From Sphingobacterium sp. LZ7M1 (GTDB taxonomy: Bacteria > Bacteroidota > Bacteroidia > Sphingobacteriales > Sphingobacteriaceae), in assembly GCF_024296865.1 (NCBI RefSeq), contig NZ_CP101134.1, positions 3,038,001-3,102,000 on the forward strand: a DNA stretch of 64,000 bases, read 5' to 3'. Below are positions 18,843 through 27,341 of the stretch, piece after piece. The notes below the pieces were generated by a model. It worked only from the letters and a program-made list of their open reading frames with translations. It was not told where the DNA came from and did no database searches. A program made the translations under genes and the position numbers. Every line of letters begins with the position of its first letter. Positions within the stretch are counted from its first letter, which is position 1.

Positions 18843-21003
18843 ACTTAACGGTAAACCAAGTATAACCCTTTGCAGGAATCTTGACCGGTAAATTCACTTT
18901 ATAATCTCTTGCTAACTGATACTTTTTCGGGTTCTCTCCTTCAAAAGCAATCTGTACATCCTTGTCCAAACCGGTATAGTAAAGCGGCAGGTCTATTTGA
19001 ATAACCATCTCGCTATCAGTTGGATTATACAACATCCCCAAACCTTTCTCCTTTCCATTTGGATCAACATGCAGTATCCCATCCCAATTTCTGCCATCTG
19101 CCCTTCGCAAATGGATGATATCCGCATTCAAGATATCTCTATATTTTTTGTACCAATCAATGACTTCTATGACCGTAGCCTTAGTCCTTTCAGTGTCATA
19201 CAAACGGGGGCCTCTGTAACAGGCTTGAACCCCGGCTCCATAATATTGCATCATCAATTGTTTATAATCATCCAAATGATCATTTAAGGGTTCTAAAACG
19301 GCATCAGCGCCACCACCATGATAGGCCGTCAGGGGTACAAAACCCCAACCCATCGAAGGAGTTTTTTCCCAAGTACCATCGTAGATATTTTGTCTGTTTA
19401 AAATCTTCTGTTGGTCTCGCGACAAAGAAAAATTCACCTCCCGATAACCCAACGCAATTTTATTCGTTCCATCTAGAAAATACCAGTCCGGGGCATTGAT
19501 ATAAACTCCCATCTGATTCAATTCGTGGAAGATCGACTTCTGTATTTCCATCTGCGCAAATTGGGAATCTTCCAACCCATGGTGACCTGGGTGATCATGG
19601 GACGCACAGACATCGCCCGGATATGGCCCATCCATTTCTAAAATACTGAAACCAGTATTCCTGAAAAAGTCTTTAATGGCTTGCGCATAATCTAACCCCC
19701 ACTGACTGCCAAAACAGGGTGCATTGCCAAAAAATGCGCCCCCTGGCTTTCCTGTTTTCGGATTGATCACATCCGTTTCAGCGTTAATAGTCCTGGAACT
19801 GAATAAGGTGTAACCGCCCAATTTCACGCCTTTTGATTTCGCATAATCCGCCAGTTCCCGCCATTCTTTATGATTCTCTGGGGTATTTAACTCCATTTTC
19901 AGATGGCTTCCAAAACTCAGGATAACCGCCTCATAACCTGTTTCAGCACATTGATCGATAGCTGTGATCACCTCCTCCCTATTTTTACTGACTAAATGCA
20001 TAAAGATTGGGTTAGCATTGATCCAAGGAGTTAATTGACGGTACATTTTCCGTACAGCAAGCCCTCTACGCTCCTGATCATGGCTATCATGCAACAATTC
20101 AAAAGTCTTGACCGAGGTAAACTTCTGTTTCGGTAAAACATCAATCTTCGATACATCCTTCGGATAGATTAAGGCTTTTGCCGGAGTGGTCAGATCATAA
20201 TTAACTTGAGAGGTATAGCTGCTATCCTGCTCCCAATGCAAAGTCTGTTCAGATAGTCGATATTTCATGGCATTGTTAAAAGCGTAATTGGTTTCAAAAT
20301 AGATACCCGATTGCTTTTTCATATCCTCTGTACTTCCTACGACCGCTGATTCCTCTTCTACCAAGGAGAGGATTTCATTGACTAAGCGGTTTACCTGAAT
20401 TTTGTTTTGACTCTCATTTCGCACTACTACCCATTTTCGAAGAACTGGCAATCCATCATAGATTTCATAATGTACATCCACGGAAACCCCAGCTAATTCA
20501 GGATGCTGAAATTCTAAAACTAAACCTATCCCTTTTGCCTTTTCAGAATTTGAGGACCAAAACGGACTATTGCTGTTCAAGGCCTGTTCTAGTGGCAGTT
20601 CCTTGGCCGACTTAAAGACAAAAGCATCTGGATTCGCTTTTAAGGAAGGAAACCATTCTGTCAAGAAATAAGCTTTTTCTTTCTGTCCCTTCAACCCGCC
20701 TATCTCATAGTCCTTCCCATTAATATTGACGATTGCCTCTGGTTCTATCGCACGTATCAATTGCTGACCATTGCTCAGGTTGCTAAAATCATAACAAGCT
20801 AGGTTGGCAGCTTTCTTAAAGGCTCTTCTGATAAGTCCATTTTCAAGGACAATCCCATCCTTATTGTTAACAATTTTCGATTGAAAGCCTGTTGATTGGA
20901 TTAACCAATCTTTGTGCTCGGATTGTGTTGTCTGCCCTTCTGCGTATTGTACAGTTGAAACTGCCAATAAGGCTATCAGGATTAGTTTAGTGTTGATTCT
21001 CAT
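18841..21003 (-). CDS. Putative secreted TIM-barrel glycosidase (clan GH-D-like)
   Basis: 720 residues with a signal peptide (cut near residue 23). An N-terminal beta-sandwich (about 30-320) precedes a barrel that resembles alpha-galactosidase-type (GH27/GH36) enzymes: VILSFGSHLKMELN, GVKLGGYTLFSS, and FSILEMDGPYPGD, whose Asp could be the catalytic nucleophile, then a C-terminal beta domain. I cannot place it in a numbered family. It is the second gene of an operon with a GH123-like enzyme, so it may act on Gal- or GalNAc-containing glycans. That is inference. Confidence 0.65.
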   Translation of the reverse strand: MRINTKLILIALLAVSTVQYAEGQTTQSEHKDWLIQSTGFQSKIVNNKDGIVLENGLIRRAFKKAANLACYDFSNLSNGQQLIRAIEPEAIVNINGKDYEIGGLKGQKEKAYFLTEWFPSLKANPDAFVFKSAKELPLEQALNSNSPFWSSNSEKAKGIGLVLEFQHPELAGVSVDVHYEIYDGLPVLRKWVVVRNESQNKIQVNRLVNEILSLVEEESAVVGSTEDMKKQSGIYFETNYAFNNAMKYRLSEQTLHWEQDSSYTSQVNYDLTTPAKALIYPKDVSKIDVLPKQKFTSVKTFELLHDSHDQERRGLAVRKMYRQLTPWINANPIFMHLVSKNREEVITAIDQCAETGYEAVILSFGSHLKMELNTPENHKEWRELADYAKSKGVKLGGYTLFSSRTINAETDVINPKTGKPGGAFFGNAPCFGSQWGLDYAQAIKDFFRNTGFSILEMDGPYPGDVCASHDHPGHHGLEDSQFAQMEIQKSIFHELNQMGVYINAPDWYFLDGTNKIALGYREVNFSLSRDQQKILNRQNIYDGTWEKTPSMGWGFVPLTAYHGGGADAVLEPLNDHLDDYKQLMMQYYGAGVQACYRGPRLYDTERTKATVIEVIDWYKKYRDILNADIIHLRRADGRNWDGILHVDPNGKEKGLGMLYNPTDSEMVIQIDLPLYYTGLDKDVQIAFEGENPKKYQLARDYKVNLPVKIPAKGYTWFTVK

Positions 21004-21066
21004 AATTCAAAAAAATAGGCAGTAGAAAAAGGATACTACTGCCTGATGCATAATTAATTTTATAAT

Positions 21067-22848
21067 CTAAAGACTTCTTGACAAATCGTTCAATAAGGTC
21101 TTAGCATTGTTCAATTCCTCATTCCACCCATCAAATCGCTGATTGGCCTCCATTTTATTGATTGCGGTCTGAAAGCTATCTATGGCTTTTTGATCGTTTT
21201 TCTCTTTCAGCGCTTTCATCACAATTCTCGCTTTTTCATAATCTTGGATACCTTCCAACATCCTTTCGTATCGAATTGATGAACGTCCCTTAGGATAGAC
21301 GATATAGGTATCACCAGCAGGCCAGGTCCTGAACCTGGAATCCGTTAAAGGGTTTTCTACCCATGAATTATAGGCCCACCTCAACATCCCATCAAAGCCG
21401 GTTGCTAAAGCATACCAACCTAGGTAGGTCGATTCCGCAGGTTCTGAAAATGTAAACTGATTCGGAAAACCATCCGAACAACAGATATAAAAAGTACTGT
21501 TTAACCCTCTTTTATGGCGGTCCATGATATCGGCCTTTGAAAATGGATGCCCCACTGAAATGCTGATATCTTCCGAATTTGGAAACCTTTGATAGGTTTT
21601 TTGATTATCAGCATACGAAATCCCGATTTCCGGTGCTACCTTCTCCAATAAAGCAAATGCAGCATCCATTTGTTCCTTTTCGCGTTCATCCATGGCAATA
21701 TTGGTTTTATCCAACCAGCCCTTTGCTTCAAGATGCTTAACGAAATCCTTTAAAAAAGGTGTCCAAAGTTCTTCAAAAATAGCTGTGCCCGGTTTTGTGA
21801 CCACATTGACCAACTCTGCTTTAGTGGCATCCTTATAATGGATTTCATTGTTCCAAGGAATAATTGAATAACAGTTTATCATATCATCAACACCCAGATC
21901 CATCATAAATTGCACCCAACGGTCAAATACGGTATAATCATAAGTCCATTTTCCATTGCTATTTTTGGTCCATGTGATCATATCGGCATAGGGATCATAG
22001 GTCTGAACATTCCAGGGGTCTTTGTTCAATGTGGTGGTTATTACTTTTTGGCCAGCATCAGCCAGCATTTGCATCACTGGTTTCATCGCTTCAAAATGGG
22101 CATCACTCCACATTTCCAATCCTTCAACACGAGCCACGGCTGATGGATGCTGCCATTGGTCTAGGTGATAGCTCCATTCCGTTGCTTTCGGCAAGGTTTG
22201 ATTGATCACATCCAGCTCCAAGGCCAATTTTTGTGCAGGTTGACCTTTGGCAGAAATTGTTACAATAGCATTGTATGTACCTGCCTGTGCATTTTCGGGA
22301 ATCTTTACACTAACCCAGACAGGTCTAGCTGTTTTCTTAGGGATATCGAAGGACTTTAAATTATCCAACATATCCGGAGCTAATGAGGAGGCGAAATCCT
22401 CAGGTTTCCGGTACCCACATCCGCCTGCAAACTCATCAGTCATGACATAGCGGACAAATCGTGCATCCGTCGCTGCTTGGGGAATCACCGCCTTATTTTT
22501 CGATACTAAATCCGAAATATCTACATGAACATCAGCAATATCGGAACTGGTCCATAAAAGGATCTGTGCAGATAGCTTCTCCCCTTTCCAACCTTCAATT
22601 TTCACCCTGTTTTGCTTGGCAATTTCTGGTGCCAAGGATTTGGCAAATCGCTTATCGATTGTTACAAAAGAGCTATGCAAACCTGGACCAACCTTTGACC
22701 AATCCGAATTGACATCGGCCGTGGGATCTGCTAATTCGATAAATGTTTCTGAAAGCGCAGTTTTACTTTGGGCGTTTGCTTCTTCAACGTTCAAGAACGC
22801 TAGGCCTAAACTCAGTAGAACCACCCATTTAGGAGTGTTGATTTTCAT
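21067..22848 (-). CDS. GH123-like (DUF4091) secreted glycosidase
   Basis: 593 residues with a signal peptide (cut near residue 26). An N-terminal beta-sandwich (about 30-230) is followed by a barrel carrying adjacent Asp387-Glu388 in NIAMDEREKEQ, the position of the catalytic Asp-Glu pair of GH123 N-acetyl-beta-galactosaminidases. The segment GFDGMLRWAYNSW and the closing RYERMLEGIQDYEKARI are typical of DUF4091. The enzyme probably removes beta-GalNAc from glycans in the periplasm. It is the first gene of the operon with the next glycosidase, 63 bases apart. Confidence 0.85.
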   Translation of the reverse strand: MKINTPKWVVLLSLGLAFLNVEEANAQSKTALSETFIELADPTADVNSDWSKVGPGLHSSFVTIDKRFAKSLAPEIAKQNRVKIEGWKGEKLSAQILLWTSSDIADVHVDISDLVSKNKAVIPQAATDARFVRYVMTDEFAGGCGYRKPEDFASSLAPDMLDNLKSFDIPKKTARPVWVSVKIPENAQAGTYNAIVTISAKGQPAQKLALELDVINQTLPKATEWSYHLDQWQHPSAVARVEGLEMWSDAHFEAMKPVMQMLADAGQKVITTTLNKDPWNVQTYDPYADMITWTKNSNGKWTYDYTVFDRWVQFMMDLGVDDMINCYSIIPWNNEIHYKDATKAELVNVVTKPGTAIFEELWTPFLKDFVKHLEAKGWLDKTNIAMDEREKEQMDAAFALLEKVAPEIGISYADNQKTYQRFPNSEDISISVGHPFSKADIMDRHKRGLNSTFYICCSDGFPNQFTFSEPAESTYLGWYALATGFDGMLRWAYNSWVENPLTDSRFRTWPAGDTYIVYPKGRSSIRYERMLEGIQDYEKARIVMKALKEKNDQKAIDSFQTAINKMEANQRFDGWNEELNNAKTLLNDLSRSL

Positions 22849-23048
22849 TTATTAAAAGTTTAGTTGATTAATCTGCAGCAATGTCTACTGCAAGAATATA
22901 GTTAACAATATACAGGAATTTAATTAAAAGTCGCCTTCAATTAGGCTCTGTAAACAAAATATTATCAAACCTTTCAAATACCGAAACAGCTTTATATCAT
23001 CATGCAATTAACTGAACTTCAATTAATTTATTAATTATATAAAAATTG

Positions 23049-23078
23049 TTGCAAACAAACATTTTCATTCTATATTTG
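23049..23078 (+). promoter_or_regulatory. Promoter of the TonB-receptor operon
   Basis: TTG (23049-23051), a 19-base spacer and TATATTTG (23071-23078) match the Bacteroidota primary-sigma promoter exactly. Transcription should begin about 23085, leaving a leader of about 480 bases before the receptor ATG. Confidence 0.7.
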
Positions 23079-23084
23079 TACTTG

Positions 23085-23567
23085 TTTTTAATGAGTCTAA
23101 ATAAACTAACCTCTACCTGTTAGTTTCGTTTATATTTTAGCACTATAATTCTTCATGTTTGTGGAGGGACGGTTTAAAGGACTGCTTATAAAACAAAATA
23201 GCGCCATGCTAAAGACGGCAATCTCTGCATGACGCCAAAAATCTAATATCAGCTGTAACTGCTATTAGTTGATTGACTCAATGAATCAATCACCTTTAAC
23301 ACACTGTAAGTATGAAAGGACCTGCAAGATAAAAAAAATTGGGCGCTCTCCCTATTTATTTATCCCAAGGTTCTTTCATAAACAGTTAATGGAATTTTTA
23401 ACACTATACATTAACATTTATGATTTACAATCTTTTTTCTAATCACTCCCCTACGAGTAAAACTAGTTTTTTTACAAATCTTTTCTTTTCAGGGACTTGC
23501 AATGTACTTTTTCAGACCCTCATGTTTATTCTTTTTCCTTCTATTCTAAAATCGATCCAGTCCTATA
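23085..23567 (+). ncRNA. Long structured 5' leader of the TonB-receptor operon
   Basis: The leader holds a series of hairpins: 23103-23110/23119-23126 (8 bp), 23201-23209/23227-23235 (8 of 9 pairs, top segment with AAAGACGGCAATC), 23243-23248+23250-23252/23259-23261+23263-23268, 23270-23276/23286-23292, and a 13-bp stem 23311-23323/23368-23380 enclosing a smaller TGGG/CCCA helix. None is followed by a T-run, so they are not simple terminators. No cobalamin, TPP, SAM or FMN consensus was recognised. It may be a riboswitch-like or translation-control element for iron uptake; function not shown. Confidence 0.5.
23155..23232 (+). CDS. Possible 25-residue leader peptide
   Basis: Within the leader, an ATG at 23155 opens a 25-codon frame (starting MFVEGRFKGLLIKQ) that ends in TGA inside the arm of the 23201-23235 hairpin. 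No Shine-Dalgarno is seen, and such short frames arise by chance, so this is a weak candidate. If translated, ribosome movement would disrupt that hairpin. Confidence 0.2.
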   Translation: MFVEGRFKGLLIKQNSAMLKTAISA

Positions 23568-25949
23568 ATGAAAACTAACCTCTTAACCACTCTATTTATA
23601 ATATTCTTAATAACATCCTCATACGCCCAAAATGGCATTATCAAAGGAACTATCCTGACACAGAAAGGAAATCCAGCCAAAAATGTGGTTGTCAAATTGA
23701 ATGGCTCTCAAGAGATGGAAGTCGATTCTCTAGGAAAATACCAGTTCATTAACCTACCGGCAAAGACTTATGAGGTTAGGGCAAAACATATTGGTTTCAC
23801 CTCCCAAGTCAGCACTATCGCATTAAAGGAAAATGAAACCCGAGTATTAGATTTTACGCTTGAAGAAGGGACCAATACTCTTCAGGAAGTAGTCATAAGT
23901 GCCAAGAAACCCATAGTGGAACATGAATTATCCAATTCCTTAAGGGTTCAGACTCCAATTCTAGAACTTTCCCAGAATGTGCAAACCATAAATGCTGAAG
24001 TGCTTGCAAAACTACAAGCATTCAATTTAGCGGATGGTGCATTCAGGAATATCTCCGGGGTAAGCCGACAAACGCATTGGAATGATATGTACGTCAATAT
24101 CCATATGCGTGGGTCACAAATACAGGCTTTCAGAAATGGGATGAATATTGTCAGTTCCTATTGGAGTCCACTATCTGAAGACATGGCAACCGTAGAAAAA
24201 ATTGAATTCGTAAAAGGACCAGCCGGATTTATGATGTCCAGTGGAGATCCTGCAGGAATCTACAATGTGGTTACCAAAAAGCCAACCGGACAAAAAAATG
24301 CCGAGGTAACCTTTAGCCTAGGAAGTTTTGAAAATTACAGAACCACCTTAGATTTGGATGGCAAGGTCTCAAAAGATGGCAGGTTATTATATCGATTGAA
24401 TATTGCCGGTTCTTCAAAAGCTTCATTCCGCCCGAATGAAGACAATAAAAGACTTGTAATCGCTCCTGTTCTATCTTACAAAATCAATGATAAGACAACC
24501 GCAACATTAGAATACACCTATCAGAAAGCAATCATGACTGATGTTGGATCCGGTTATTTAATGTCTCCTTTTGGTTATAAAACCCTTTCTAGAGAAACCT
24601 CCTTTTCTCAAAAAGGAACCGAACCTATGGACATTGATGAACACTCCGCATACATCAATATCGAGCATAAATTAAATGAAAATTGGAAATTAACTGCTCA
24701 GGGTGCCTATTTTAATTACAACCAAATCGGCGCAAGCAGTTGGCCAAAAGATATTCTTCCCAATGGCAAGGTCATCAGGAAATCAGACACCTGGGATGCA
24801 CAAAGCACCATGTTATTAGGCCAAGTCTTCTTAAATGGTTCATTTAACACGGGACAAATCAAACATCAAATATTGGCAGGGATTGATCTAGGTAGTAAAT
24901 CCTATTTGGCAGACTGGAATCAAAGTATTGTTCTGGATAGTTTGAATGGTGGTGAGTTTGATCCTAAGAATCCTGTTTACGGATTTGACTTTGGACTTCA
25001 GAATTTTGACCGATCACATTCCTTGGCCCAACGCGCAGCTGTAGGCGGTGGTAGTATGGCCACGGATTACACCTCCGCCTATGTGCAAGATCAAATGAGC
25101 TTTTTTGATAATGCTTTACGTTTGACTTTGGCTGCTCGCTATACCTCCATGTCTATCAGTACCTGGGGCGGAGCACCAGTAAAAAGCGAAAAAGTCACAC
25201 CGAGAATTGGTCTATCCTACTCCATTGATAAAAATACCGCAGTCTATGCATTACTTGACCAAGCTTTTCTTCCCCAACAAGGAATTTTATTTGACGGTTC
25301 TAAAATAAAACCAATCACAGGTAACAATTATGAACTTGGTATCAAAAGAGATTGGTTCAAAGGAAAATGGAATAGTACCATCGCGATCTATCAAATCACC
25401 AAAAACCATGAAATAACATCCTATGGACCTAGACCTGAGATGTCAGTCGAAGTTGGGCAAAAAAGAATCCGCGGGCTCGAAGTCGATATCCGTGGTGAGG
25501 TATTAAGGGGATTGAACCTGATTGCGAACTATGCATATACCGACGGACAAGTAACCAAAATCAATGAAGGTGTTGATGCCTTTTTTGTTGGACAAAGACT
25601 TGATGGTGCCGATGTTCATATCGCCAACCTATGGCTGGACTATGAATTGACGCGAGGAAAGGCAAAAGGTTTGGCCTTCCAATTTGGAGGGATGTCAAAT
25701 ATCCAACGTGCCTTGGAATTCTATTCCAAGGATGAACCCGAAAAAAATATTGAAGACTATTTCCGCTTTGATGCCGGAATGGGCTACCGCATCGACAAAT
25801 TCAGTGTCAATCTAAATGTACAGAACCTTTTGGATAAATACTTGATTGAGGGCGGTAGTTATTACACCAGCTACTTCAGTACCCCTGTTTACTCTTGGCA
25901 AGCCGGTGCACCAAGAAACTATAGATTAACATTTGCATATAAATTCTAA
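23568..25949 (+). CDS. TonB-dependent siderophore receptor
   Basis: 793 residues. Signal peptide (cut after about 20, SSYAQ), an N-terminal carboxypeptidase-regulatory-like beta domain (about 22-110), a plug (about 125-235, with RGSQIQAFRNGMNI and FVKGPAGFMMSSGDPAGIYN) and a 22-strand barrel ending in aromatic Phe. Length and plug are those of siderophore receptors, not of the longer SusC type, and no SusD follows. It should import a ferric chelate across the outer membrane with TonB energy. First gene of an operon with DUF4198, two small membrane proteins and a PepSY protein. Confidence 0.92.
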   Translation: MKTNLLTTLFIIFLITSSYAQNGIIKGTILTQKGNPAKNVVVKLNGSQEMEVDSLGKYQFINLPAKTYEVRAKHIGFTSQVSTIALKENETRVLDFTLEEGTNTLQEVVISAKKPIVEHELSNSLRVQTPILELSQNVQTINAEVLAKLQAFNLADGAFRNISGVSRQTHWNDMYVNIHMRGSQIQAFRNGMNIVSSYWSPLSEDMATVEKIEFVKGPAGFMMSSGDPAGIYNVVTKKPTGQKNAEVTFSLGSFENYRTTLDLDGKVSKDGRLLYRLNIAGSSKASFRPNEDNKRLVIAPVLSYKINDKTTATLEYTYQKAIMTDVGSGYLMSPFGYKTLSRETSFSQKGTEPMDIDEHSAYINIEHKLNENWKLTAQGAYFNYNQIGASSWPKDILPNGKVIRKSDTWDAQSTMLLGQVFLNGSFNTGQIKHQILAGIDLGSKSYLADWNQSIVLDSLNGGEFDPKNPVYGFDFGLQNFDRSHSLAQRAAVGGGSMATDYTSAYVQDQMSFFDNALRLTLAARYTSMSISTWGGAPVKSEKVTPRIGLSYSIDKNTAVYALLDQAFLPQQGILFDGSKIKPITGNNYELGIKRDWFKGKWNSTIAIYQITKNHEITSYGPRPEMSVEVGQKRIRGLEVDIRGEVLRGLNLIANYAYTDGQVTKINEGVDAFFVGQRLDGADVHIANLWLDYELTRGKAKGLAFQFGGMSNIQRALEFYSKDEPEKNIEDYFRFDAGMGYRIDKFSVNLNVQNLLDKYLIEGGSYYTSYFSTPVYSWQAGAPRNYRLTFAYKF

Positions 25950-25953
25950 AACC

Positions 25954-26655
25954 ATGAACACAAAAACATTATTGACAATTTTAATAAGCCTTGTAAGCCT
26001 TCAATTTGCAAGTGCACATGCATTATGGATTGAAACCCAAACAAATGGCAAATTGAACCAGAAACATACGGTCAAAGTTTATTACGGTGAATATGCCGAA
26101 GGTTTGGTAGACCCAATCGATAAATGGTATTCAGATGTCAAGAATTTCGACCTGATTTTAATTGCGCCAGATGGAAGTAAAAAAACCTTAGAGAAAACTG
26201 CATCAACGGACCATTTCGAAGCTTCATTTTTACCTACTGAAAATGGATCCTATATCCTTTCAGTGGTAAAAGCTGCAAAAGAAGCCTATGAAACCATGAA
26301 ATTCGAATTTTCTTCTACAGCCTTCGTCCAGGTCGGAAACGGATCGACTAAATTAAATAGCCTTCCTTTCCATGTTGAATCAACAGTCCAAAATCCAAAA
26401 GTTGGTGCAAGCCTGGAAGTCCAGGTATTGGAAGATGGTCAGGCTGAAAAAGAAAGAGAAGTGATTATCATGGGACCTGAAGGTTGGACCAAAACGCTCC
26501 ATACCGATATTCAAGGAAAAGTTTCCTTTAAACCCTTGGTAAAAGGAAAATACATTATCGAAGCTTCTAAAACTGATGATAAAGTTGAAGATTGGCATGG
26601 CCAAAAGATTGAAAAAATCTGGAGAGGCAGCACTTATTCCATAAATGTAAATTAA
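25954..26655 (+). CDS. DUF4198-family periplasmic protein
   Basis: The ATG at 25954, four bases after the receptor stop, opens a signal peptide (MNTKTLLTILISLVSLQFASA); an upstream ATG in the same frame overlaps the receptor. The 233-residue product begins its mature part with HALWIETQTNGKLNQKHTVKVYYGEY, typical of DUF4198 (COG5266), a family once described as periplasmic components of metal uptake. It has a two-domain beta-sandwich plan with a late VQVLEDGQAEKEREVIIMGPEGW segment. In this operon it probably assists metal or siderophore handling in the periplasm. Confidence 0.85.
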   Translation: MNTKTLLTILISLVSLQFASAHALWIETQTNGKLNQKHTVKVYYGEYAEGLVDPIDKWYSDVKNFDLILIAPDGSKKTLEKTASTDHFEASFLPTENGSYILSVVKAAKEAYETMKFEFSSTAFVQVGNGSTKLNSLPFHVESTVQNPKVGASLEVQVLEDGQAEKEREVIIMGPEGWTKTLHTDIQGKVSFKPLVKGKYIIEASKTDDKVEDWHGQKIEKIWRGSTYSINVN

Positions 26656-26715
26656 GCTTATGCCTAGTAAAATGCTTGCCGGCATTTTACTAGGCTAATT
26701 TCCTTCTCAAATATT

Positions 26716-27048
26716 ATGTACAGCCTGATCATATTTTTCGTTTTCACCGGTTCCTACTTCCTTTATTGTAGCAGCAAAAAAATGAAGAGCATCCATCAAG
26801 TAGAATTCAGTATTTTAAAAATTTTTCACCCCAATCAACTGAAACTCGCAGGATTTATCCTTTTGGCAATTGCCGCTATCTTAACTCTTTGGAAACAAGG
26901 TCTAGAAGCGGGAAGTTTTGCGTTTAGCGTTTATTTAATGACTTTCCTAAGTCTTTTGAATTTGCTCTTCCCCTATAAGACCATTAACTGGAAACATATC
27001 CTTCTTCTTTTTTCCATATCACTGACAATTGAAATTATTTTTTTCTAA
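26716..27048 (+). CDS. DUF3325-like small membrane protein
   Basis: 110 residues, three to four membrane helices, a basic loop SSKKMKSIHQ near 20-30. Size, topology and position next to a PepSY protein resemble the DUF3325 proteins of iron-uptake operons in Proteobacteria; the sequence similarity is low, so this is a context-based call. It starts about 60 bases after the DUF4198 stop. Confidence 0.6.
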   Translation: MYSLIIFFVFTGSYFLYCSSKKMKSIHQVEFSILKIFHPNQLKLAGFILLAIAAILTLWKQGLEAGSFAFSVYLMTFLSLLNLLFPYKTINWKHILLLFSISLTIEIIFF

Positions 27049-27062
27049 ATCCATCTTTACCC

Positions 27063-27335
27063 ATGCCCGCAAACAAGAAATACCTAAGCTCTCCTTTCCA
27101 ACGCTTTTTAAAAATCACCGCAGGCTTCTTTGCAGGATATATGCTCATGCTTGCCTTCCACAATTTCTTGACCCTATTCTGTGAAAGGAAAAACATTGTT
27201 ATGCTGTCTGGTTTTTCTGGGTATATCATTTGGGCAATCCTGCTCCTATTGGCTTTTTTATCGAAAAATGGTTGGTACATCTGGGGAATATATCTTTGCC
27301 TAACCTTCCTTTTATCAATCCCTTTCATCTTTTAA
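27063..27335 (+). CDS. DUF3649-like small membrane protein
   Basis: 90 residues with two to three membrane helices; RFLKITAGFFAGYMLM near the start and FSGYIIWAILLLLAFLSKNGWYIWG in the middle fit the DUF3649 plan that accompanies PepSY iron-reductase proteins. It starts 14 bases after the previous gene and ends six bases before the PepSY gene, so it is clearly in the operon. Confidence 0.6.
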   Translation: MPANKKYLSSPFQRFLKITAGFFAGYMLMLAFHNFLTLFCERKNIVMLSGFSGYIIWAILLLLAFLSKNGWYIWGIYLCLTFLLSIPFIF

Positions 27336-27341
27336 TTCATA

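Noticed and set aside
23085..23567. Cobalamin, SAM or TPP riboswitch in the TonB leader
   Set aside because: No B12 box (GCCACTG), no SAM core order (GGAGGGAC is present but the rest does not fit), no TPP consensus. Known classes were not matched, so it is only reported as an unidentified leader.
23568..25949. SusC-type glycan receptor
   Set aside because: At 793 residues it is shorter than SusC, no SusD follows, and the downstream DUF4198/PepSY genes fit iron uptake.
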